Assembly: GCA_951799425.1 (NCBI GenBank)
Contig: OX637393.1
Coordinates: forward strand, 34,649,244 to 34,713,243
From: Ilex aquifolium
Taxonomy: Eukaryota; Streptophyta; Magnoliopsida; Aquifoliales; Aquifoliaceae
DNA: 64,000 bases
Direction: 5' to 3'
A program made the position numbers and the translations under genes. Numbering within the stretch: position 1 is the stretch's first letter; each line of letters starts with the position of its first letter. Below, in pieces: positions 24,961 to 38,500 of this stretch. A model generated the notes under the pieces. It did no database searches. It was not told where the DNA came from and saw only the letters and a program-made list of their open reading frames with translations.

Positions 24961-27900
24961 AGGACTAAATGTGTCAATCTTAACTCATTACCCATTAATT
25001 TGTCTAATTCGCTTATAAATAAATAGACTGAGTATTTATACTAATAATGCGAGTTTTAAATAGGTTGGATAATATAATTCATTTTAATTAAGCGGGTTAA
25101 TATGAATTATAAATGGGTACCCATTGAGTTGAGCATTTATCTTTTTATTAAATAACACAAGTAATAAAATTAAATAAATATATTAATATGCCAAAAAATA
25201 CACACACTAATACACCAAAAAAATACACATAGACACTAATACACCAAAACACACACACACTAGCACACCAAAAACACACACTAATACACCACCTATGACC
25301 CACAGGTCGACCTATGACCCACAGGGTGACCCAGCCCATGACCCGTGGGTTGACTCATGACCCATGGCTCATGGGTTGACCCACAGACCGCCCATGGCCC
25401 ACAGTCGAGCTCAACCCATAATATGTGTATATTTTTTTTATTAAATGTGTTTTAGTTTTTGTGTTGGTATATGCGTGTATATTTTTTGTGTATTAGTGCG
25501 TATTTTAGTGTATTAATATGTATATTTTTAGTGTTTATTTTATGTGTATTTTGGTATACTAGTAATGCATCACGTGCGTTGCACATGAATAATTTTCGTA
25601 TATAAAATTTATTAAAAAAATTTAGGTATATATATACCTAAGTTAAATATCAGCTCAAGTTTAAAAAGATTATGTTTTTATCACTCGTATTATACTATAG
25701 AATTTGAAAAAATTTGTCTATTCCCAAAGAATCATTGTTCTAACTATAAGAAAAATAGATAAAAATAATTCATTTTGAAATTCATTTGATTAGGTTTCAA
25801 ACTTATAATTTATTGAATAAAATAACAATAATTGTCATTATTCTAATCAATGCTTATTTTTAAGGGTAACATAATCAATTAAAAAAATTCATAGATATTG
25901 ATATTTATACATAAAGAATAGAGAATTCAAAGATATGTTAGGGGTAATTTAGAGATTTAAACACTAAGGATATGATGATAATTTATCTATTTAACTATAG
26001 AAGGATAATGTGGTATTTAAAATTCTTTATAAGGGTAAAATAATGAATTAAAAATTGTTTATACTAAGGTAATTTTATTAATAGTATATATAGATAGATA
26101 TAGATATGCAAATTTATATTTTTTTTGTATACAAGTGCATTGCACGTGGATCATTTTCAATATCAAATATATTATTGCTATAAAAATTATGAAATAACGT
26201 CGACTATACAAATAAACTCTGCTTAAACATTTTGTGTAGTATCTATTGTAAAATTAGAGTTTCAATAGTCTACTCCAAATTTAATATCCGCCGTTTCTAA
26301 AAGGATAACAAACAAATGGATACTTATATTATGATAAGCTTGGGACAGTCTACCTCAAAATTCTCGGAACGTCGGTCGACCTCAAAATTCATTATCATAT
26401 TTTCGATGACAAAAACAAATAACATGTGAACACTAATTATTTCATTATTTACTGAAAGAAAAATATTTTACACTTCAAAAGAATTGTCACATATGCTTCA
26501 TGAATATCCTAGAAAAAGAATTACCCACAAAAACCTATAATTAACAAATTAAAATTTGTTTTGCCACATTCAAATGATAAAAATGTATATTATCAAAAAT
26601 TAGTATTTGGTACCTTATGTCCTAGAGCAATTCAAAAAATCCAGTCAAATCATGATCCACATGATAGAAGATCTCGTTTCAATTATTCAATGCATGAGAA
26701 GAATCAAGTAATTTTTTTAACACGCAAGATATAATGCTAAATACGCAAAATGAGTTTCAATGCTAAAGAAAAAATGAACCCATTACCATGAAAATTAAAC
26801 ACATAAAAGGTATATGATTTAGAGTAAATAAAATCTCAAGATGTCATTTTCACAGTGACCTTCCACAATTGATCACACTTGTTCATAAATAAAAAGAGTA
26901 ATAATATTTGGACCTAAAAATCTAACCTAATTTGCTAACATAATAATGTGGCTTCATAGGAATCATTGGATCAACACCAAATTCCAATGTTTGATGGGGT
27001 CTACAATGAATACAAAAGTCACAATGAATTAGGTCAGCAAATTATGTCAGTAAATTAGGTCCCAATAACGTTGCTCAAATAAAAAACACTTAACAAATCA
27101 AGAAGAAAATTTTAAGATGTTAATGCAAGTCTAGCTCCAAGCAAAATATAAATCATATGAAAAGAGCAATAACTAAAAAACGTGTGTATGAGAGAATGAG
27201 AGATGAATAGAATAGTATTATTATTACTTAATGATTGAAATTCATGGGATTGAATATTTGACTATTAGCTGTCCACGTAGCCATAAAATGGAAGATGAAA
27301 CTATTCAAATTTCATTTGATTAATTAATATATTTATTTCCAGGAATTTGTACCGTCTGCAAAGCTACACATCAGTTCATATTATTAGATAAATGATAAAA
27401 TGAACTTTATGATGGTTATCGATGGCATAAGTTGTATTAATGATAATCTATTATTTTTCATAAAGTAAAGATAATTAATAGATTTATTGTAAACAAAATA
27501 GTTTATGAAAAGTAAATAAAAGAGAGATAGCGTCATTAACTCTGGAAATAAATAAAAAAGTATAATACATGGAACAATAATTATTGTGAAAATAGAAGTA
27601 TATGCAAAGTCATTTGAATATATAATTAATATTAGGTAATTATAAAATAAAATAAAAAGTGCAATACATGGAACAATAATTCTTGTGGAAATGGAAGTAT
27701 ATGAAGAATGATTTGAATATATAATTAATATTAGATAATTAAATATATAAAAATATAGGTGCCTTTAATATTTTTTATAGGGACATAATAGGCAATTAAA
27801 ATTTTTTCACTTAACTTCCTTTTATTAGTAGTATAGATTAGTGTATGTGTATATATTTATATTTTGGTGTACTAATATGTGTTTGTTTTGGTGTACTAAT

Positions 27901-28642
27901 GTGTGTCTATTAACAATTTTAATTAGGGTAAATTGCATTCGAACCCCCTGAGATTTTTCACTTAATCAGACAGACCCCCTTGAGTATACAAAATTACACA
28001 TAGACCTTATATCATTGACGTTCTGCTAACGGAGCAAACGGAAAGTGGCAAATGTCAAAAAGGCCCAAGATATTTTCTTGATTTGATGTCTTTACTAAAA
28101 AGCCCTTCCACCACATCACAGAATAGGCGTGAGAGTTTCTTCCACATCCCGTTTTTCATCTTCTCTCTCTCTTTCTCTCTCTTTCTCTTAGATTTTCATC
28201 CTCATCTGAAGATCATGAGTTAATCACTGTGAACAAAATAGAGAGTGAAGCATTTTATACCGCTAAATTTATCCACTGAGAGTGAAATATGACATGAGTT
28301 AATCGACTAAAAGTGAAACATGACATGAGTTCATCCTCATCCGTTACAAGAAAACAGAATTCCTGTTTTCAAGCATAACAGAAAATCTGTTACAATTAAT
28401 AACCAAAAAAAAAATGCCATTTACGGATTTAATCCTTCAAAATCAACCCAAGTCTTCATCATATTGCTCAGTATCATAACAACATATCAGAAGCTCAGCA
28501 CATCAACTACATCTGCAACACTTCAGCCCGCTGAACACCAAATACAACCCTTTTCCTCCCAATTAATTACTTAAATACTTGAAGCTATATTTACTGATAA
28601 ATAATTAAATACCATTTTTCTAAATGCATCTTAGGTGACATC
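24961..28642. other. AT-rich intergenic region with foldback and dispersed repeats
   Basis: No ORF looks real. Contents: a foldback at 25183-25560; two copies of a dispersed repeat beginning 'actag..cgtgcgttgcac' (25558 and about 26130); a possible MITE at about 26905-27065 with 'gacctaa..taatttgct' ends; direct copies of a 'ttggtgtactaatgtgtg' unit at 27870-27910; and a 'gggtaaattgcattcg..ccccctgaga' block at 27926, which looks like a DNA transposon end. Confidence 0.5.
25183..25560. repeat. Foldback of a short minisatellite around a GGTCA-rich core
   Basis: The left arm has repeated 'acacactaatacaccaaaa' units (25201-25290) and the right arm (25421-25560) their inverse ('gtgtattagtgcg'). 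The core at 25291-25420 has many tgaccc/gggtca and ccatgggt dyads. Looks like a non-autonomous DNA element with subterminal binding repeats. Confidence 0.5.
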
Positions 28643-29452
28643 TGTTAGTGAAAATCTATGACAAATGTTTGGTTCAAGAAGGGCATCTCAGCTCCTTGGC
28701 AAGAGTGGAATGAAAGGATTGTTGTATTTAATATATATTTCAAAATATAATATATATTTATTTATTTCTAACATATATATGTGTATAGAAATATAAGTTG
28801 GAAAAAAAATATTTTATTTAAATTATTTTTAGACCAATTGGATGATCTGAACAGTACACGTTATGACCATTTGCTTTATTACTTATATTGCATTAATTAA
28901 TTATATTACATGAGAAAAGAATTTTCAAAGGTTTTGACCGTTGGTTATTAACCTTTGAGTTTTGCAGTTAACCGTTGGATGCCAACCAATGCATCCCTTT
29001 GTTCTGCAACTTTTCAAAGAATATATAAAGCCTACTGTTCAGACTTTAGAAAGCCCAGTGTACGAAAAAACAAAAACAGAAAGAAAGAAAGCCTACTGTC
29101 CATTGGATTTTCTTGTGTAGTTGGTTTTCATATACAGTGGGTTTCTTGAGTTGTTTATCAAATTGCTAGAACCAAATTTTGATATACTTTTGAATATACT
29201 ATTACTTGAGGTCTTGGTATTCATTTGGGAACGATCAAGAGTTGTTTGTGACACCTCTACACTTGCGAGTGCACGCTTGTGGAGAAGTGATAGTTGAATC
29301 CTGGAAGATAGGACGCCAAAACCTGTTGCACTGAGTTTCATACTCAGAGGGGCGAAAATCTATTCTTAAGGACAGTGACTACACGTCTCTATCGATAAGT
29401 TTTCTTGTCTTTTTTATCATCTGATTTTAGCATTCTTGAATTGATATTTTCA
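28643..29452 (+). repeat. Probable Ty1/copia-type LTR
   Basis: Starts TGTTAGTGAAAATC, has a TATA box (gaatatataaagcc near 29019-29032) and a leader-like region, and ends CA at 29451-29452. It is followed by a degenerate match to the initiator-Met primer site (aaggtgtagaggctg). A short frame MSKKDGSSGIKGLKHGDSRK follows at 29474 but closes after about 38 codons, and no pol was found. Either a lone LTR or a stub of an element. Confidence 0.4.
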
Positions 29453-30532
29453 TAACAAGGTGTAGAGGCTGTGATGAGCAAGAAGGATGGGTCTTCAGGT
29501 ATCAAGGGTTTGAAGCATGGAGATAGTAGGAAGAAAAATAAAACTACCCCTCCAAGTGGCAATGTGGAGTCTGAATATGCCATGTTTTAGAATGGGTAAG
29601 ATCTTTTGTTCACGTGGTATCTTTTGTCGGGCAATAGTGATATCTTTTGTTGGGCAGTAGCTTATGAGCTTTGGAGTGCATGTTTTATTTTGTTGGTTGT
29701 TTTTGGTTGTGAAGGGGTATAGTTGGATGGTATTCTTTTGTGAATTTTCTTGGGCTGCAACACAGTTTTTTGGCATGTAAAACTTAGTTTTTGCAGGGTT
29801 TTGAATGCCACCGTTAACATGTTGGGGTATAGTTTTATGTCATGTACTAATTATAAAGTTATGTTGAATGATGTCTTTCTCAAAATATTGCTAATATATG
29901 CAACTATGGCGGGTCCAATGGTCATGTGGGAAATGGGAAGCAACGGTCAAGTTCAATAAGCATGGTCCCAATAAAGAAAAGGGTAGTTTGGAAATAATAA
30001 ATATATAATATGTTGTCACAATGCATTTTTTAACGGTCTCTAATGGATACAAACAGCACTGAGTTTAAGTGATACATGCGCACAAAGTTGAAGGAGTGGG
30101 TGTAATTTCTTCGATCAGATGAGATGTGTCTGATACCTTTACTGCCATACATGTAAGATCAATCACAAGTGACCCCTAAAAATTATAAGTGACCCTTAAA
30201 AGTTATAATTTAAATCATAAAAATTATAATTTAATCCCAAAATTAAATTATAATTTTTTTTGTTTTAAACAAACTCAAAAAAGTTTATATTAATACACAA
30301 AATTTATAAAACTTGGTGGTACAATACCGAAATTTTTTTTTTTGGGTATTGTAGTCTTGTCCCACAAAAACTATATAGAATGTTCTGGATTAGTACTCAA
30401 GCACACGTTTTCTGGGTTAAGTAGTCGACAGACTTGACTTGCAAGCAAGCACTTAATTTCAGTTCACATTGTATCTTGTTCTCTAAGCTTGTATTTTCTA
30501 ATCTTATATCACCTGCCAACACTAATAACATA
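29453..30532. other. Intergenic, nothing assigned
   Basis: After the possible LTR stub there is AT-rich DNA with short ORFs only (under 95 codons) and no recognisable motif. Confidence 0.5.
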
Positions 30533-31550
30533 CAGGGGCGGAGCCAGAAATTTTGCTCAGGGTGGGCACTTTAATTACGCACTATAATTTTTTTTTTCCT
30601 AATCAATCACGCTATATAATATATTTATATTTATTATATCACATTTGATACATGAATTCTATTTAACATAAAAAATGCCAAAAAATAATGCACATTATAT
30701 ATGTACAAAAAATGACTAATTATCATCATCGTAAAAAATGGAGCTAATTGCCATTTTTTTAATTAAAAAATATCAGTTATTCACTAACAATCAATTAAAT
30801 TTATTCAATAAATGATGTTTCAAACACACTGAGATATTAACATAGTAAAATTATTAAACTAAAATTTAAGAGCTAAACATAGTAAAAAAATTTAAATTCG
30901 ATTGACACATAGTAAAAACTATAATCAATACTTGAATAAAAATAGAGACGATTTCTCGTAAAAAAAAAAAAAGTTAAATGAAGGTCAATTGCAAGAACTT
31001 TCACTTGCAAAAATTCATAAATAATAAAATTAAGGTCATCCGGAAAAAACCTTAATAAAATAAAAAACTTGTCTCATTGTTTACAATATTGCTCAACATT
31101 ATCTCTATGACTACAAATATTGCAAAAAAATCTAAAACTTCATACCATACTCATAAAAAATTAAGAAGATATGATACACCATAATCAGCTGACAACTAAA
31201 TCAGTTAAAAAATTAGATTGATACCAAATTTCAACAATGTGGATTCCATCCCAAGTTTTGGGGATCAATCCTAACTCAATTCCATTGAGTCGCAACTTAA
31301 CGTGATTAAGTTTTATTTTTTGTACGATACTCAGATTTCAACAATATGGGCCCAAAGATTTTTTTGTTTTATGTGGGCTTGGTTTTTAATTTTTTTTGGG
31401 TGGAGGTGGTGAGCCTAGCATTTTTTACTTTAGTTTTAGGTGGGCACAAGTGATATATTATACAAATATACAATATATATACATAGGTAATAAAAAAAAA
31501 AAAAATTGAGGGGGCACTTGCCCACCCTAAACCATACATGGCTCCGCCTA
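30533..31550. mobile_element. hAT-like non-autonomous element
   Basis: The left end reads caggggcggagccag followed by a 'cagggtgggcac' block, and the right end is its inverse (gcccaccctaaacc .. ggctccgcct). The interior is AT-rich with no transposase. The same terminal sequence, with a better 8-bp duplication, bounds the element at 58862-59996. The target duplication here is unclear. Confidence 0.55.
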
Positions 31551-32736
31551 ACCATACTGCCACATTCGAAATTCGAGTCATCCAGGTGGATCCTTTCAAA
31601 AGTTTTCTTAATCTATGTAGTGAAATTTTTTTTATTTTTTTTTATTTTTAATTATTATTATAAAATCAATTATATCCACACGTATATATATTTTTATTTA
31701 AATTTAATAAATCTATAATATAATTAGATGTCCAAATACTTAAGAATAATAATTCTACAATAAACCTTTATTATAAATAAAAAAAATGTCTAAATGGCCA
31801 ACCAGATACCTAAAAATAACATATTTGATATTCAAAGATGGATAGAATAGATTAATAATAAATTTTAATTATAATTAAAATAATTATTTTTTAAAATTAT
31901 TTATTTAAATATGTTTACGACTTTGTGCACTATTATTTTTATTAAAAGCAAAGGTCATTCGCTTTGAAGTTAGATCGGACTCCATATGTGAATGGCTCCT
32001 CAAATAATACATGATAAGTAATTTGTTACTGAAAAAATTTAAAAGAATAAGATTAATCGCTATTTACACTTAGACTTACTTTGTCGTTCACTGTTCTATT
32101 ATTAAGGTTGATAATCTCATGTTGTGTCAGGTTATGTCGGATTGTGTCATTCCAACTTGTTGTTGAGTACTAGTCAATCTTAATTTAATTTATTTAACTA
32201 ATTATGTTGTGTGATGTCGATTTATTTATTTTCGTATTGTGTTCTTGTTGACCAATATAACCCGTGAATAAAAAATTTAACGCTCAATTTTATGTCTAAA
32301 ATTTCATTATCACTTAATCGAACATATGCTCATACTTTTTCTATAAACTAAAATTTAACTTAATAAATATAATTCTAAAAATAAGTAAAAATATCTTTTT
32401 TTTGTGTAAGAATTATATCATTAGTTGATAAAATATAATAAAAAAAATTAACATTTTATTTTTCTAATACTACTTAAACATGTTAATCGTGTCAATTTCG
32501 TGTTGTTTATGTTTAACACTAATTTAACTCATTTATTATTCGTGTTAACGGTCATGTTATATATGAGTTCGTGTCAAAAAATGGACAACGCTAACTCGCT
32601 AATTTCATGTCGATTTCGAGTCTTATTTTCGTGTTCCGTCAAAAATTGTCACTCTTTATCTATTATAGTAAGTGATGCAAATATGACTATAAATTGTTTT
32701 TCTATATTATTGAGAGTGAAAAGTAAGAATTGAAGG
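31551..32736. other. AT-rich intergenic DNA
   Basis: No ORF above 80 codons. Around 32110-32650 there are repeated 'gtgtcg/cgtgtt' phrases on an AT background, as in some plant MITEs, but no clear ends could be placed. Confidence 0.45.
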
Positions 32737-33099
32737 CCTGTTTAGTTTGTATTTAGGAAACTGTTTTTCTAATTTTGAAAATAGTTTATGGGAGAAAAGT
32801 TGTTTAGACAACTATTTTTTGTTTTTGATTTTTTGAAAATTAAGAAAAAAAAAAGTGAGTAAACTTAGAGAACAAGTTAGGATTATTTTGTGTGTTTTTA
32901 AAAATAACATTTTCAGAATTTAGAAAATATCACCACCACCACCAAGTCTACCACAACATTTGTGTTTTCATTATTTTTTAGGTTACTGTCTAAACAAATT
33001 TTACTGTTTTATATTCCGTAAAACTATTTTTGAAATTATATAATCAAATAAATTAAGTGACATAAAAAATATCAAAACACACTTTTCTAAAATTCTTCC
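32737..33099. mobile_element. MITE, left part, split by the Tat insertion
   Basis: Starts ggcctgtttagtttgtattt. The inverse (aatacaaactaaacaggcc-like: gatacaaactaaacaaagcc) lies at 47323-47342, just beyond the Tat element. Joining across the insertion would give a roughly 410-bp element with inverted ends. Confidence 0.6.
33095..33099. repeat. Left target-site duplication of the Tat element
   Basis: cttcc, identical to 47289-47293. Confidence 0.92.
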
Positions 33100-33854
33100 T
33101 GATGAGGATAGGTTTTTGGGCCTGGACTGCCATTACAACCGAGCCCAAAAACATCCAGAAAATACTGAATGAGGACTCCGAAGCCCAAAAGGAAATGGAC
33201 CCAACCGGCCCACATCGAAAACAAGGGGTCTAAGAGATCGAGGAATCAACAGACCGGCCCTGATTCGATTCTCAACCCATGACCCGAGTTAAGACCTGTT
33301 GCGCCACGTGCTCCAAGGACAAGGGGAACCGGATCTGATTCCTCAGAGTTACTCCCTGCAAAAAACAGAGAGAGGTGGTGCCGAACGAACCCAGGTGGTT
33401 GTGGGCACAGTACCGCCGGCGGACAGAGAGGCCTGCAGGGAAATGACGAACGGTCCCCACAAGATCAAGAAAAGGAAGAACAAGAGCAACAAACCCTAAG
33501 GAGGGATACCATATAAACAGAACAGTGGAAGCAAGGATCAAGAGAAAAAAACAGAGCCTTCTTCCTAGCCTTCTACCCTGTATTTCTGCCCTGAACCCTA
33601 GAACATTCGTAGAAGAAAGGAGCTATTACGGCCCTGCGCCTAGAATTTCCTTGTAATCAGTTGAGATCAATACATACTAGTAAGGAGCAAGAGTCTCCAT
33701 TACAGTGGACGTAGCTCAAGTCCTTCGGCTCGGGTGAACCACTTACATTGGTTGTCTGTCATCGCATAACTTCAATTTACTTAAAACCCATTCTGTGAAA
33801 CCCAACAGAGCCATACCGGCTTGGGCCTGGGAGATTAATTCCGAGGCATCATCA
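33100..33854 (+). repeat. 5' LTR of the Tat element (755 bp)
   Basis: TGATGAGGATAGG...GGCATCATCA, bounded by the target duplication on the left and the primer site on the right. TATA box at 33512-33518 (tataaac). A CACGTG G-box lies at 33305-33310. Confidence 0.95.
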
Positions 33855-33856
33855 GT

Positions 33857-33873
33857 TGGCGCCGTCTGTGGTA
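33857..33873 (+). other. Primer-binding site of the Tat element
   Basis: tggcgccgtctgtggta, 2 bp after the LTR; a tggcgccgtctgtgg site is common in Tat elements. The matching tRNA was not determined. Confidence 0.75.
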
Positions 33874-33911
33874 ACGGTTTTCATCGTTCTTTTGTGAATC
33901 TTATCTATTTG

Positions 33912-35513
33912 ATGGTCTCTACTTGGAATATGAGTAAAGCTCCTGCCAATCCCCAGGGCCACCACAACCCACCGGAAAACTTTCCAACGCATATGGAGGA
34001 CGTTGAGGGTCATCCCCCAGCGACGAACCTCCCTCCACTCAATGAACTGGAAACTTACCATAGAACTACAATACAGCTGATGAAACAGAACCAGGAACTG
34101 ATGGACTGGATACAGACTCATCAGCTCCCTCGGTTCCCCCCAGCTCGACAAGAGCCCCCTCCCCTCCGAGAAGAGCACGACGTCGCCCCCCCACTCCAAG
34201 AGCGCCAAGCTCCGCCTAACGGGGTTACCGAGCTCCATGAGCGCAGTCATTCTGGCGAGAACCACCGAAGAAGACATCCCGAAGAACATGATGACGACGA
34301 AGCTCACAGTAGGGCTAGGGCCGCCTACCGAGAAGATAGGCCCTGCCCCCAGGACATAAATGACCACGCCTAGGAACAAGAAATCCGTGAGCTCCAGCGA
34401 GAGCTAGGCAATATGAAAGAAGTGGTTAAGGGGCGAACCCCCGACACCATGGACGCCTTGGTTCAGCAAACAGAGTCACCGTTCACTCCAGAGGTCCTCC
34501 ATTTCCCTCTTCCCCAAAAATTCCGGACCCCTTCGATAGAGGCATTTGACGGGACCAAAGACCCCGTCGACCATCTAAACTTGTATAAAAATCAGATGGA
34601 GCTCCAAGGATACCCGGACCCTATCCGTTGTCGGGCTTTCGCCATCACCCTCAAAGGGTCGGCTATAGCCTAGTTTAACCGGATACAACCAGCGTCAATC
34701 TCATCCTTCAGAGAACTGTCCATACAGTTCGTATCCCACTTCATCGGGGCAAGGACTTATAGAAAGTCGTCCTACCACTTGCTGAGCATCAAGCAGGGAC
34801 CCAACGAGTCCCTCCGAAGCTACGTACAGCGCTTCAACCAGGAGTGTTTGAAGGTAGAAAGCGTAGACGACAAGTTCGCGCTGACCACCTTCATGTCCGG
34901 GCTCGAGGTCCAATCCAAGGATCTTCTCTTCTCGATCGCAAAGAATCCTCAAGCCACCATGGCCGAGGTATTGGCAAAAGCCGAGAAGTACATAAATGGC
35001 GAGGAGACCCTCCTCCTGAAGGGGAGCACGGCGACCATAGACGGAGACAAGAAGAAGAGGGACCACAGTCCCAAGAAGGAGAGGAGACGTGATCGATCTC
35101 CGAGGAGAGACCGCTCCCCAAGGAGAGGGAGAGAGCCTTCTCCTAAGAGGAGAGGGAACGTTCGAGATCGCCTGGGACCTCCTCCCCTGGAACTGCAACA
35201 ACGGTATATACCAGTGCGGCTCCCGCCCCTCATCACCTCGATAGCCCAGGTCCTTCACGAGGTACAGAACAAGAGATTCGTCCGGTGGCCTCCTCGAATG
35301 AAGTTCGATCCCAGCAAGCGGGATGCCACCAAATACTGCGATTACCACAAAAACACAGGCTACGAAACAAACGACTGTATTCAGTTGAAGAAGGAGATCG
35401 AATACCTGATTCAAAGAGGCCATCTGCGCCATTACGTAGCAGGGGAACAGAGAGCACAAAACAATCAAGGGCGAGAAGCCCGAGCTGCCGTCGAACCACC
35501 GCAACATCAGTAA
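33912..35513 (+). pseudogene. Tat gag, two in-frame stops
   Basis: One frame from ATG 33912 (MVSTWNMSKAP) to TAA 35511-35513, interrupted by TAG at 34371 and TAG at 34671. N-terminal proline/arginine-rich part, then the gag core (KFRTPSIEAFDGTKDPVDHL, a LLSIKQGPNESLRSYVQRFN stretch and an AEVLAKAEKYI stretch), then an RS/RD-rich basic stretch, then a knuckle-like YCDYHKNTGYETNDC near 35335-35380. Gag forms the particle that packages element RNA. The stop at 35511 may itself be a mutation, since the same frame continues into protease. Confidence 0.85.
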
Positions 35514-38500
35514 GCCATCGGAGAAATCTGAGTCATCTCCGGGGGTTTCGCTGGCGGTGGCGAATCAAGCTCGGCTCAAAGAGCTCATGCCAGAAGAGCC
35601 CGATCAAAAGACTTCCTCGCTGTCCAGACTGTCAACAAGATGCCCCGCCGAGACGTGGAGATTACATTTTCAGATGCAGACCTAGAAGGATGCCAGCACC
35701 CCCATGACGACCCTTTGGTCATAAAAGCGATCATAGCAAACAAGACCATACATCGGGTGCTTGTCGATAATGGTAGCTCGGCTGATATCATCTTCTTAGC
35801 AGCCTTCGAGTAGCTCGGAATAGAAAGGTCGAGACTAGAACCCGTGAAAACCCATCTCTTGGGATTCTCGGGAGAAAGAGTCTTGCCAATCGGTTCTATA
35901 CCGCTTGTCCTCACCATAGGAGATTCGCCCTGCCAGGTCACTACCACCACCCGCTTCTTAGTGGTGGACGCCCCGTCTGCTTACAATGTCTTGTTGGGAA
36001 GGCCGTCCCTCAACTCCATTAAGGCAGTACCTTCTGCATATCATCTGGTGATGAAATTCCGGACTGAGAGTGGAGTCGGAGTAGTAAGGGGAGACCAACG
36101 CCTCGCCAGGGAGTGCTACGTGGCATCTATGCGGCAGAAAGAGGTGGAGTCAGTCCAGCTGGAGGACTTGGATATGAGGGATGAGATGGAAGCCCGACCT
36201 GCCCCCTCAGAACAGTTGGAGCCAGTGCAGCTGGGTGAGGACCCGGAGCACGTAGTCTTTGTGGGCTCCATGTTGTTACCACTAATCAAGGAGAAACTCA
36301 TCTCCTTTCTAAAGGAAAACGCTGACGTCTTCGCCTGGAAGCAGGAAGACATGGAAGGGATAGACCCCGCCGTGATCGTACACCGCCTCAGTGTAGATCC
36401 TAACTGCAAGCCGGTAAGGCAAAAGAGGAGAAGCTTCGCGCCGGACAGACAGAAGACAATCAATGAAGAGGTAGCCAAGCTATCGCGCGCCAAAGCCATC
36501 AGAGAGGTCGATTACCCGACCTGGTTATCCAACGTCGTTCTAGTAAAGAAGGTAAATGGCAAGAGGCGACTCTGTATCGATTTTACCTACCTCAATCGAG
36601 CATGCCCAAAGGACAGTTTTCCGCTGCCTCGGATCGACCTCATAGTCGACGCAATGGCCGGCCACGAGCTCCTGAGTTTCATGGATGCTTTCTCAGGATA
36701 TAACCAAATCCGGATGGACCCAAACGACCAAGAGAAGACCTCGTTCATCACGGAGCAGGGGATCTTTTGCTACCAAGTAATGCCATTCGGACTGAAGAAC
36801 GCGGGAGCCACCTACCAGAGGTTGGTCAACCGGATGTTCAGAGAGAAGCTGGGCTCGACCATGGAAGTGTATATAGATGATATGCTCGTGAAATCGCTCA
36901 AAGCCGAGACCCACATCCAACACCTCAGGGAGTCGTTTGAGATCATGAGGAAGTACCGAATGAAGCTGAACCCCGTAAAATGCGCCTTCGGGATGTCAGC
37001 TGGAAAATTCTTGGGCTTCATAGTTAACAGCCGGGGCATTGAGGTGAACCCGGAGAAGGTCAGAACAGTCCTCGAAATGAAGCCCCCCACCACCACAAGA
37101 GAAATCCAGCGCCTAACCGGGAGAATAGCGGCGCTCAACCGATTTGTCTCGTGCTCCAGCGATAAATGCCAGCTGTTCTTCAAGGTCCTTAAGGCAGCCT
37201 TTCAGTGGGATGAAAAATGCGAAGAGGTTTTCCAAGCCCTGAAGGTTTACCTGGCATCCACACCCGTACTGGTAAGCCCTCAAGAGGGAGAAATGCTGAC
37301 ACTTTACCTCGCGGTATCAGACTTCTCGGTCAGCGCCGCGCTGGTCAGAGACAAGGACCGGATCCAGCTACCTGTCTATTTTTGCAGTAAAGCCGACAGA
37401 TACCCGAAGATGGAAAAACTCGTGCTGGCCCTGCTAGTCGCCGCTCGGAGGTTGAGACCATATTTTCAGGCCTACACCATCGAAGTCCCAATGGACCAAC
37501 CAATGAGGCAGGTCCTGCATAAACCCGAAGCCTCAGGAAGGTTGGTAAAGTGGGCGATGAAGCTTAGCGAGTTTGATATCAAGTTCAAGCCCAGGACCGC
37601 CATCAAGGGACAGATCCTGGCAGATTTTCTTGCCGAGTTTACCTCTCCACCCGAGGAAAACGAAGAAAGCCAAGACTGTGTCCCCGACATTCCGACCTGG
37701 AAATTATGCGTAGATAGGGCTTCAAATGTTCAGGGTAGCGGAGTCGGGCTCATCCTAACGTCACCAGAAGGGTATGACCTAGAGTATGCCTTGAGATTTG
37801 AATTTCAGGCATCCAACAACGAAGCCGAGTATGAAGCCCATATAGCCGGTCTGAACTTGGCCCTTTCAATGGAAGCTCAACAGATCGTGGTGTACAGCGA
37901 CTCGCAACTGGTGGTCAGGCAAGTCGAAGAAGAGTGTGCCGCCAGGGACGAAAAGATGGCGCTATACCTGACAGAAGTGCAAAGACTACTGAGGAAATTC
38001 GTATCGGCCGAGCTAGTCCAAATCCCCCGAGAAGCCAATCATCGGGCCGATGCCCTTGCCAAGCTGGCCACTACTGGCAGTCAAGACTTTCCGGGGCGAA
38101 CACCCGTCGAAGTCCTGGCACGGCCCAGCATACAGCCTAACGACGAACTAGCCGCAGAAGCTCAGGCTATGCCAGTTGAAGAGGATCCCTCGTGGATGGA
38201 CCCCATCATATCCTTCTTACAGGACGGAGTGCTGCCAGATGACCCAAAGAACACCTCCAAGCTTAGAGCCAGAGCGGCAAGGTTCACACTGATCCAAGGT
38301 AACCTATACAAAAGAGGTTTTTCTTTTCCCTTAATGAAATGCGTGACAGGAACGGAAGCAGATTACATCCTAAGAGAAATCCACGAAGGCATGTGCGGCA
38401 ATCACATTGGTGCGAAGACATTAGCTAGCAAGGCCTTACGGCAAGGATACTTCTGGCCAACCATATCCAAAGATGCCAAAGAGATAGTGAAGAGATGCCA

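Noticed and set aside
33852..34379. 175-codon minus-strand frame at the start of Tat
   Set aside because: Opposite strand of gag; no family signal and no splice or promoter layout.
34701..35507. 268-codon minus-strand frame opposite Tat gag
   Set aside because: Shadow of the gag frame on the other strand; composition follows the RS/RD-rich gag codons and no domain is seen, unlike the real antisense genes further right.
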